The notes below the pieces were generated by a model. It did no database searches, was not told the origin of the DNA, and saw nothing but the letters and a program-made list of their open reading frames with translations. The position numbers were made by a program, and so were the translations under genes. From the NCBI GenBank assembly GCA_021772515.1, contig JAJFLU010000048.1, positions 137,224 to 169,957 of the forward strand: a DNA stretch of 32,734 bases. The letters run 5' to 3'. Origin of the DNA: Opitutales bacterium. Lineage in GTDB: Bacteria; Verrucomicrobiota; Verrucomicrobiia; Opitutales; UBA2987. This document shows, one piece after another, positions 27,165 through 32,734 of this stretch; the stretch's first letter is position 1, and each line of letters starts with the position of its first letter.

Positions 27165-28007
27165 TTACTCCGAACGGACTTCTTTCAAGATTTCTTCCAG
27201 GTAAACGCGAGCGTGAACTACTCGATTTTCCGGTAGATTATGCATGATCAATGGTCCTTCAAAACCATACCGCACAAGTGTCCCCAGAAATAATTTCCAA
27301 TCTAGTTTACCTTCTCCCGGAACTGCCAATGTTTTATCTGGAGCTTTGGGAATCTCTTTAGCATGAGCCATGACGGTTTCAGACGCCAATAATTCGAGCG
27401 TGTTGTCGAAAATTTCAGCCATCCGGCATTCCGGCTGATCCCCTATTAAATTTGCCCCATCGATAATAATTTTCAGGGCCGGGCAGTCTAATTCATCAAG
27501 TAACAAGCGCGCCTTCGCCGCAGAATCTATAACATTACCTGGCTCTGGCTCAATTGCCAAATCTATACAATATTCTGTTGCTGCGGCCAACAATATTTCC
27601 AAAGTCTTTAGTAAATCTTTCCATGCCTCCCCGGTATTATTTTCCGGGTGCCATAGCCACATATTTTGAGGATTACGTGTTCCGGTAGACAATGAAATAA
27701 GTGTTGTTCCAAGGTCAGCTGCCATTTTTATTAACCTGATACAGCCTCCAATCTCCCTTTTTCGCGTTTGAGTATCAGGATGAATCGCGTTGAATGTACC
27801 TGATATTGAGGCGATATTAATCTCTCTTTCTTCGCATAAGGTTCTTATTGTTTTGGCTCCGATTTCCTCGATAGTATCGGCTAGCATAGTGGTATCGGCA
27901 ACAGGAAGACTGAAATGAATATCCTTAATCCCACTAGCAATAACTGCATCAAAAACCAATTCTGTTGATGATCGGTTAAATCCGCGTGAAAATACTCCAA
28001 GACGCAT
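27165..28007 (-). CDS. Sugar phosphate isomerase/epimerase-like TIM-barrel protein (AP-endonuclease 2 family)
   Basis: This 280-residue xylose-isomerase-like TIM-barrel protein has metal ligands at the expected strand ends: Glu153 in LAIEPEPGN, Asp183 in KIIIDGANL and His215 in VMAHAKEIP, with a likely final Glu in the C-terminal quarter. Members act as isomerases, epimerases or dehydratases on sugars and keto-acids, including hydroxypyruvate isomerase and 3-dehydroshikimate dehydratase. The sequence GEGKLDWKLFLGTLVRYGF near 240 matches the usual 'G.G.ld...i...L...gy.G' segment. It lies 13 bp after the Gfo/Idh/MocA gene, a frequent pairing in which an oxidised sugar or cyclitol is then isomerised. 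Confidence 0.88.
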   Translation of the reverse strand: MRLGVFSRGFNRSSTELVFDAVIASGIKDIHFSLPVADTTMLADTIEEIGAKTIRTLCEEREINIASISGTFNAIHPDTQTRKREIGGCIRLIKMAADLGTTLISLSTGTRNPQNMWLWHPENNTGEAWKDLLKTLEILLAAATEYCIDLAIEPEPGNVIDSAAKARLLLDELDCPALKIIIDGANLIGDQPECRMAEIFDNTLELLASETVMAHAKEIPKAPDKTLAVPGEGKLDWKLFLGTLVRYGFEGPLIMHNLPENRVVHARVYLEEILKEVRSE

Positions 28008-28020
28008 TGGTAATTCTTTG

Positions 28021-29070
28021 TTAAAGATTTCCTACCTCTACACGTAGCCCACCACATGCAATCGACGCAGCCACTGCTTCGAGGAGCAATACTGAAGCCA
28101 AGCCATCCCTTACGTTTGGGACCGGATTTGCATTGTTCCGGATTGTCTCATCAAAGGCATCCAATTGTCTCGCATAAGGATTGCTGAATACGCCTAGCTG
28201 CTGCGTTCTTACTTGTCGCCGAGCGTTAAAAATCTTAATATTCGCAGGACGATTGTAAAAAGGCAAACCAAGCTCAACTTCCACACTTCCATTTTTTCCA
28301 TGTACGATATAACCCTCAGCGATGTCTGCGTTGACTTTGACCGTAAGCTCAAAATGCCCCCGGCCACCCTTTTCAAATTCGAGAAGGCCATGCCATGAGT
28401 ATTGGTCATTCTTTGAAGCAACTGTGGCAGTTACTGCACATATCTCGCCGGCAAGATAACGCAGCATATCAAAGAGGTGGGAACCGTGTGTTTTCAGACT
28501 ATAATCCTGTTTGTTCGCCCGCGGATCCACTTCAGGTTTTTTCGCTGCCGTATTATCGTGCGGAGGATTAACTACCGCATTTTGCATAATTGATCGAAAC
28601 AAGCTGTCCCGATACCAGGCTGACACAGAAAGAAGGTCGCCAAGCTCTTGCTTTGCAAAAATGTGCGCTTCGTGCATCCCTGGATAGTGTCGCTTCATAT
28701 TTCCTACTTGAAGTATTAAACCGGTGTCCTCAACTACTTTCACAATTTCACGACATTCGCCAGAAGTCTCAGCCAGAGGTTTTTCAATCAGTACATGCTT
28801 TCCAGCGTTTAATGCCTCAATGGCCAAAAATTTATGAAAAGAATCGGGAACCGCTATGAGTACGGCTTCTATCTGGGGATCATTAAACAGATCCATATGA
28901 TCACAGTAGGTTCTGCTAACACCCGTTATTTCTGAGGTTCGCCGCAATAGTCCTTCATTAGCGTCACAAAGGGCCATCAGGCGTACATCACTACATCGGG
29001 CTAATGCTGGAATATGTGCATACTGAGCAATGGTTCCACAACCTAATAAACCTAATTGAAGTCCTCCCAC
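28021..29070 (-). CDS. Gfo/Idh/MocA family NAD(P)-dependent dehydrogenase
   Basis: This 349-residue oxidoreductase has an N-terminal Rossmann fold (LGLLGCGTIAQYAHIPAL) with the conserved EKP motif at Glu96-Lys97-Pro98 in VLIEKPLAE. The C-terminal domain contains HGSHLFDMLRYLAGE (His198 and Asp201 being the probable catalytic pair). Such enzymes oxidise a hydroxyl of a sugar, inositol or related polyol. It has 20 bp to the preceding reductase gene and 13 bp to the TIM-barrel gene, so the three are co-expressed. The substrate is unknown. It is also compatible with oxidation of a hydroxylated amine rather than a sugar. Confidence 0.92.
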   Translation of the reverse strand: MGGLQLGLLGCGTIAQYAHIPALARCSDVRLMALCDANEGLLRRTSEITGVSRTYCDHMDLFNDPQIEAVLIAVPDSFHKFLAIEALNAGKHVLIEKPLAETSGECREIVKVVEDTGLILQVGNMKRHYPGMHEAHIFAKQELGDLLSVSAWYRDSLFRSIMQNAVVNPPHDNTAAKKPEVDPRANKQDYSLKTHGSHLFDMLRYLAGEICAVTATVASKNDQYSWHGLLEFEKGGRGHFELTVKVNADIAEGYIVHGKNGSVEVELGLPFYNRPANIKIFNARRQVRTQQLGVFSNPYARQLDAFDETIRNNANPVPNVRDGLASVLLLEAVAASIACGGLRVEVGNL

Positions 29071-29090
29071 GAGCTAATAACTTCTCCAGA

Positions 29091-30071
29091 TTATTTACCG
29101 GAATACCAAAAATCACGACGCCAATTATGGTCGCGTAATTTTTTCTCCAAAGTGTCAGACATTGGTTTTGCTTTTCCTACGGCACAGTTTAATTCCGCTT
29201 GCCTCTCATTACGAATACCTGGAATAACCGTTGATACACATTCTGGTTTAAGAACAAATTTAAGCGCCGATGCCGCTAAATCCGGTTCTTCGTCTCCAAT
29301 CGTTTTTCGAATTTCTTCGACTCGATCGACGGTCCGTTCTAACCGGTCTCCGGCAAAATAATTTTGCCGCATATCTCCTTCTGAAAATTTCGTTTGTGCA
29401 GTTAGTTTACCCGCAAGAGCCCCTTCATCTAAAGCGACTCTCACAATAACGGCAATTTGATTTTCCATTGCAATTGGAAATATTTCCGATTGGGCCTCCT
29501 GATTAAAAATATTGTAGATAACTTGCACACTGTCCACCCAGCCATTTCGCATCAAATCAGCTACCGCCTCTTGGTCATGCTCCGGGGTGCTTACTCCTAT
29601 AAACCTGATTTTGCCCTCTCGCTGGCACGCCCTTAACACCTCAAACGGTCTTGGATCTTTGTTCCACGCCCTTGACCAAGTATGGATTTGCATCAGGTCG
29701 ATACAATCGACGCCCAGATCTCGCAAACTTTTTTCCAATTCGCTTCTGATGTGATCTTCAGAATATCGATCACCCACTAAATCATAGGGAGAGGGCGGCC
29801 AATCACCTGGCATGAGCGGCGGGATTTTTGAGGCCAGGTATATCCGCTCTCCAGAGCGCTCTTTCAGTACGGAGCCTATTATTCGTTCGCTCTTACCGGC
29901 TCCATAGGCTCGAGCAGTATCAACGAAATTGCATCCCAAATCGATAGCCTTGTGAATTGCTTTGGTGGAGTCTTCCTTATTTTGCGAACCCCAGTCACTT
30001 CCTATGGCCCAAGTTCCGCACCCGATTGAGGACACTTGCCAATCAGTTTTTCCAAATTTTCGGTACTTCAT
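29091..30071 (-). CDS. Aldo/keto reductase, copy 2
   Basis: This 326-residue aldo/keto reductase begins MKYRKFGKTDWQVSSIGCGTW. It has catalytic Asp51 and Tyr56 (VDTARAYG), Lys82 (LASKIPP) and His130 (MQIHTWS). A PGIRNERQAELNCAV segment near the C-terminus gives the cofactor-phosphate region. It is unlike copy 1 outside the fold and lacks its insertion, so the two act on different intermediates. It lies 15 bp after the aldolase gene in the seven-gene run. Reduction or oxidation of an aldehyde produced by the aldolase is an attractive but unproven role. Confidence 0.92.
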   Translation of the reverse strand: MKYRKFGKTDWQVSSIGCGTWAIGSDWGSQNKEDSTKAIHKAIDLGCNFVDTARAYGAGKSERIIGSVLKERSGERIYLASKIPPLMPGDWPPSPYDLVGDRYSEDHIRSELEKSLRDLGVDCIDLMQIHTWSRAWNKDPRPFEVLRACQREGKIRFIGVSTPEHDQEAVADLMRNGWVDSVQVIYNIFNQEAQSEIFPIAMENQIAVIVRVALDEGALAGKLTAQTKFSEGDMRQNYFAGDRLERTVDRVEEIRKTIGDEEPDLAASALKFVLKPECVSTVIPGIRNERQAELNCAVGKAKPMSDTLEKKLRDHNWRRDFWYSGK

Positions 30072-30086
30072 TTTTTAAGGTTTGTT

Positions 30087-30905
30087 TTAAATCAACATAT
30101 CTAATTTTGAGTCTAATTTTTGTTCATTAAACACAACCCCAAGTTTTGCGAATGCTTCTTTTGTTTTCTCCAATCCTGTCTTTAGGAACATCAAATCCAT
30201 CCCGTAACAAATCAAGCTGGCACCCATATCGAGAACTTCTTCCGCTTGCTTTTCGTTAAACACAAGTGTTCCAAAACGCTTGCCCGCATCAATGGTTTGC
30301 CGTGCAGTTTCCCTACAAGCTTTTCGGAGAACAGGATTGTCAAATTGACCAGGAATTCCGGCGAGAAGACTAAAGTCACCGGGGCCAAAAAACACCACAT
30401 CGACACCCTCCACTTCCGCAATTTTTCCTGCCTGTTTTACCGCTTCAGGAGACTCAACCTGAATCACCATAAATGTTTCCCGATTGGCAAACTCGACATA
30501 CTCCAACATATCCATCGAACCATAAGGTTGATCGGGATTCGTTCCGAAGAATCCACGTTCTCCAAGTGGGGAAAATTTCGACCATCGGATAACTTCTTTG
30601 GCCTCTTCAGGACTTTCACACCGGGGATACATAATGCCCATGGCACCCGCTTCAAGTAAGCGGCCCATACGCATGAATTCCCCTTTCCCGGTACGTGCCA
30701 TTACATCGGCATTCCCAACACGAGAGGCGCGAATCATCTGCCCAACAGTTTCGACCGAGGTTGCCTGGTGCTCAACATCAATCCAAATACAATCGAATCC
30801 CAGCAGACTGATCAACTCGGGGGAAGCAGGATCTGTCAAACCAGCTACTGTTGCCAAAACTGGTTTTCCACTATCCCAACGTGATCTTACCCTACTACGG
30901 CGCAT
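30087..30905 (-). CDS. HpcH/HpaI family class II aldolase
   Basis: This 272-residue metal-dependent aldolase is of the 4-hydroxy-2-oxoheptanedioate aldolase/2-keto-3-deoxy-sugar-acid aldolase family. His46 (WIDVEHQA), Arg71 (MARTGKGE), Glu151 (VIQVESPEA) and Asp177 (FGPGDFSLL) match the catalytic base, pyruvate-binding arginine and metal ligands. It would split a 4-hydroxy-2-keto acid into pyruvate and an aldehyde, which an adjacent aldo/keto reductase could then process. It is the first gene of the seven-gene operon. The 160 bp upstream include a candidate operator at 31069-31091. The family also contains citrate-lyase-beta-like members, so the cleavage substrate is open. Confidence 0.92.
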   Translation of the reverse strand: MRRSRVRSRWDSGKPVLATVAGLTDPASPELISLLGFDCIWIDVEHQATSVETVGQMIRASRVGNADVMARTGKGEFMRMGRLLEAGAMGIMYPRCESPEEAKEVIRWSKFSPLGERGFFGTNPDQPYGSMDMLEYVEFANRETFMVIQVESPEAVKQAGKIAEVEGVDVVFFGPGDFSLLAGIPGQFDNPVLRKACRETARQTIDAGKRFGTLVFNEKQAEEVLDMGASLICYGMDLMFLKTGLEKTKEAFAKLGVVFNEQKLDSKLDMLI

Positions 30906-31279
30906 AAATTATCCTGTGATTTACGGTGAATGATCGCATCTGAATACAAAAGTTAATTCGGTAATTGATAAAATGAGTCCAGTTTGCACGAAATATTCTG
31001 CGAAAATAATTTTAGAATGTTTGATTGGAAAGAGGTATATTATATCGTTCAGCGATCAATAACTAACCATTGGTCCTAATTTAGGACTTATTTCAATAAT
31101 CGAGCAACCCAACTCGCCCATTCCGTTATGACCCATTAGGAAATCCCTAAATCCCTTACAATGGTCATGTCGGCTGCATTAGAAATTATCACCAGAAAAT
31201 AGTAAACCGTCAAAAATTTCCTTACCACACCAAAATCCAATAAAAATAGGCTCTGGACTAGTGTTAAGTCAAGTTTGAT
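30906..31279. other. Non-coding region with promoter of the seven-gene operon and start of IS material
   Basis: There is no gene in this 374-bp stretch. It contains the candidate operator at 31069-31091 and an A/T-rich segment suited to a promoter reading leftward. The sequence from about 31257 (TAGTGTTAAGTCAAG onward) looks like the left end of the IS630-type element. I see no clean -10/-35 that I would assign. Confidence 0.55.
31069..31091. promoter_or_regulatory. Candidate operator upstream of the seven-gene operon
   Basis: The arms ATTGGTCC and GGACTTAT flank the 7-bp centre TAATTTA. The inner 15 bp, GTCCTAATTTAGGAC, are a perfect palindrome around one base. It has the same 8-7-8 layout and the same ATTGGT start as the site upstream of the TonB receptor, with 15 of 23 positions identical. 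It lies 164 bp upstream of the aldolase start. Binding by the GntR/LacI-type regulator is an inference. Confidence 0.65.
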
Positions 31280-31312
31280 ATGTCGTATGTTGTGGGACAC
31301 CTTTTGTGTCCT

Positions 31313-31945
31313 ATGAATATATACAAAGTGACCTTAACCGAGCAGGAACGCTCTGAACTCAAAGCTATTATTAGCAGAGGTAGCCACAAATCACAAAAAG
31401 TGCTCAATGCGCTGATTCTGCTAAACTGCGATTTGGGCGAACATCAGTCAAAACGCTGCACTAATGAGCAAACCGCCGATGTCCTCAATATCAGCATGAG
31501 AAAGATTGATCGTGTCAAGAAACGTTTTGTCCAAGAGGGTCTGCCAGTGGCCTTGAGCGGTCGTAAATCAACGCGTGCCTACGCCAAGAAACCGATGGGG
31601 ACTTCGAGGCTCATCTGGTGGCCCTAAGCTGCAGCGCCCCGCCCGAAGGCTTCGGCAGATGGTCATTGCGCCTGCTGGCCGACAAGGCCGTAGAGCTTCA
31701 ATACATTGAGAGCATCTCTCATGAAAGTGTCCGGCGGGTTTTAAAAAAACGAGATAAAACCGTGGAAGAAGCAAGGCTGGGTCATTCCCCCTGAGCAGAA
31801 CGGCCGTTTTGTGGCGGATATGGAAAAAGTGCTCGAGGAGTATAAGCGCCGCTATGATCGGCATCATCCGGTGGTATGCATGGATGAAACGCCCAAGCAA
31901 TTGATTAAGGAAACATGGGTAGCTCTGGGTGCAACTCCCGGGTGA
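31313..31945 (+). pseudogene. IS630-family transposase, frameshifted and truncated
   Basis: The ATG at 31313 opens MNIYKVTLTEQERSEL and an N-terminal HTH (TADVLNISMRKIDRVKKR), as in IS630-type transposases. Near 31590 the frame must slip to read DGDFEAHLVALSCSAPPEGF and WSLRLLADKAVELQYIES. Near 31745, at a run of seven A, it must slip again to reach KPWKKQGWVIPPEQNGRF and VVCMDETPKQLIKETW, which holds the first catalytic Asp. The frame stops at 31943-31945, and the remaining catalytic Asp and Glu are missing. At least two frame disruptions plus loss of the C-terminal third make the gene dead. A natural programmed shift is possible for some IS630 members but would not explain the missing end. 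Confidence 0.88.
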
Positions 31946-32020
31946 AAGGGGCGGGTTAAAAGTGATCCATTATGGGCGGTTCAGATTTGACCGACTTGAG
32001 GGGCTGTTTGGCTGCTGGCT

Positions 32021-32179
32021 GTGGAGCCGAGGCCGGATGCCAACCGTATCCGCAGGCACCTTGAACTCGATGAAATCGAGCCTGTCATACCACCCAAAGC
32101 CAATAGTCGTATTTACTACCCATACGATATAAAACGCTACAAACTGCGCAACCGCATCGAACGCTTCATCCAGATATAA
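32021..32179 (+). pseudogene. C-terminal fragment of an IS5-type DDE transposase
   Basis: The frame from about 32021 reads PDANRIRRHLELDEIEPVIP followed by PYDIKRYKLRNRIERF, which matches the region of IS5/IS427-type transposases ending in 'DA..IR..L...g..PVIP.K.NR...YD...YK.RN.IE' with the catalytic Glu. It stops at 32177-32179 soon after IERF, before the normal end. The N-terminal part is absent; upstream bases are the IS630 remnant. It is an isolated scar of a second transposon. Confidence 0.75.
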
Positions 32180-32194
32180 TTTTATCATTCTTGT

Positions 32195-32595
32195 TTAGAT
32201 ATGGTCTGACATCGAAGCCAATTCGCCGATACACTCAATTCCGCATTGGGTCATTTGATCGTTCACCTGTACCATTTCCGCCCCAGGGCAGATAACTCAA
32301 AGGTTTTCGAGCGACAGATCCCGCATCGCTATCCAGGTCGGGCTTTCAGTGTAATTGAACTCAAATCCGTAACGTTTTCCTTTTCGGGAGAAAAGATGAG
32401 AATCAGAAAAGTCACTTTTTCAAGGCGATTATCCGCGATTACCTGCAGGATAGGTAATTGCTCCGGCACGGTTTGGATTTCGTCAATTATTACAAGTCCG
32501 TCCAGCCGGGATAATGCCATCTCAGGATTTTGCAAACGGAGCTGGTCACGGGGCGATTCCAGGTCAAAATAATGCGATGGATGGGTCGAAGCAAA
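32195..32595 (-). pseudogene. Remnant of AAA ATPase with DUF4143-type C-terminus, internally deleted
   Basis: On the minus strand the first part reads THPSHYFDLESPRDQLRL and then ALSRLDGLVIIDEIQTVPEQ, containing the Walker B motif (VIIDE) of the AAA_14/DUF4143 family. Preceding homology, including Walker A, is gone: an in-frame stop lies just before. After VIADNR the sequence jumps, in another frame, to KRYGFEFNYTESP and later MTQCGIECIGEL. These correspond to the family's C-terminal 'GfEfKyt..P' and final segment. The middle of the DUF4143 domain is therefore missing, with one additional in-frame stop (ENL, stop, VICPG). Such proteins are common accessory-region ATPases of poorly known role. 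Confidence 0.8.
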
Positions 32596-32601
32596 TCAAG
32601 A

Positions 32602-32647
32602 ACCCTGTGGCAGAGACCACAGGGTATGTGGGTCAAAAGAGCCACAT
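32602..32647. terminator. Two tandem hairpins, possible transcription end
   Basis: ACCCTGTGG (32602-32610) and CCACAGGGT (32617-32625) form a perfect 9-bp stem with a 6-nt loop. Immediately beside it, ATGTGG (32626-32631) and CCACAT (32642-32647) form a 6-bp stem. The stop codon of the edge gene lies in the second loop. There is no T-run, so this may be a terminator of the minus-strand edge gene or the tip of a mobile element. Confidence 0.4.
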
Positions 32648-32734
32648 TTGCAATGATTCCCCCTTCGGCAAGCCTTGATCACGCACATATTTTTCCACCA
32701 CCGACCAGTCACCCCTCTCCCCTACTGTTGCCAC
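32633..32734 (-). CDS. C-terminal 33 residues of an unidentified protein, running off the window edge
   Basis: The minus-strand frame is open from the window edge to a TGA at 32633-32635. It reads DWSVVEKYVRDQGLPKGESL and ends QMWLF. The composition is that of a real protein end, with an amphipathic helix and aromatic tail, but I do not recognise the family. The frame could also be chance over such a short span. It would be transcribed toward the broken ATPase and end within the hairpin pair. Confidence 0.35.
   Translation of the reverse strand: MATVGERGDWSVVEKYVRDQGLPKGESLQMWLF

Overview
The window looks like a piece of a Verrucomicrobiota chromosome, most likely from the Opitutales/Puniceicoccales side. 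Three things suggest this: the TonB-dependent receptor opens with the acidic 'LSPFVLSDEKDVGYRS' style N-terminus common in that phylum; the regulator is a GntR helix-turn-helix joined to a LacI-type sensor, a form frequent there; and the CRISPR system is type I-G with a Cas4-Cas1 fusion. The assignment is an inference from protein style, not from a marker gene.

Left block (1 to about 7430): a plus-strand type I-G (formerly I-U) CRISPR-Cas operon in the order csx17 (cas8g, cut by the window edge), csb1 (cas7), csb2 (cas5/cas6-like), cas4-cas1 fusion, cas2. A leader-like stretch of about 220 bp and a very short array of four 36-bp repeats and three spacers follow. cas3 is not in the window and would be expected upstream.

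Boundary (7429-8271): no gene is supported. It contains the 3' half of a tRNA-Arg(CCU) gene on the minus strand, from the anticodon loop to the encoded CCA, without the 5' half. This is the usual footprint of tyrosine-recombinase integration. Its orientation places the inserted DNA to the right, so the CRISPR block would be resident chromosome and the metabolic block the island. No integrase gene is visible.

Metabolic block (8272-30905): nineteen genes, all on the minus strand. An upstream operon of seven genes (30905 down to 23356) encodes an HpcH/HpaI-type aldolase, two aldo/keto reductases, a Gfo/Idh/MocA dehydrogenase, a xylose-isomerase-like TIM-barrel protein, a sodium:solute symporter and a sarcosine-oxidase-like FAD enzyme. 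A TonB-dependent receptor (23109-20512) follows with its own upstream region and a strong terminator. A second run of ten genes (20335 down to 9597) encodes an alpha/beta hydrolase, a membrane di-iron desaturase/hydroxylase, a cytochrome P450, a class III aminotransferase, two divergent DapA-family lyases, a glyoxalase/VOC protein, a PhyH dioxygenase, a class IV aminotransferase and an amine-oxidising flavoprotein. The GntR/LacI regulator (9372-8272) ends the block. The enzyme set suggests uptake and stepwise oxidation, deamination and aldol cleavage of a nitrogen-containing organic compound. I cannot name the compound.

A candidate operator of shared geometry (8-bp arms, 7-bp centre, core GTYC-N7-GRAC) appears in front of the regulator gene, the TonB receptor and the seven-gene operon. 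This ties the block together as one probable regulon.

Right end (31280-32734): a graveyard of broken genes, with a frameshifted and truncated IS630-family transposase, an IS5-type transposase tail, an internally deleted DUF4143-type ATPase on the minus strand, tandem hairpins, and the tail of an unidentified minus-strand gene running off the edge.
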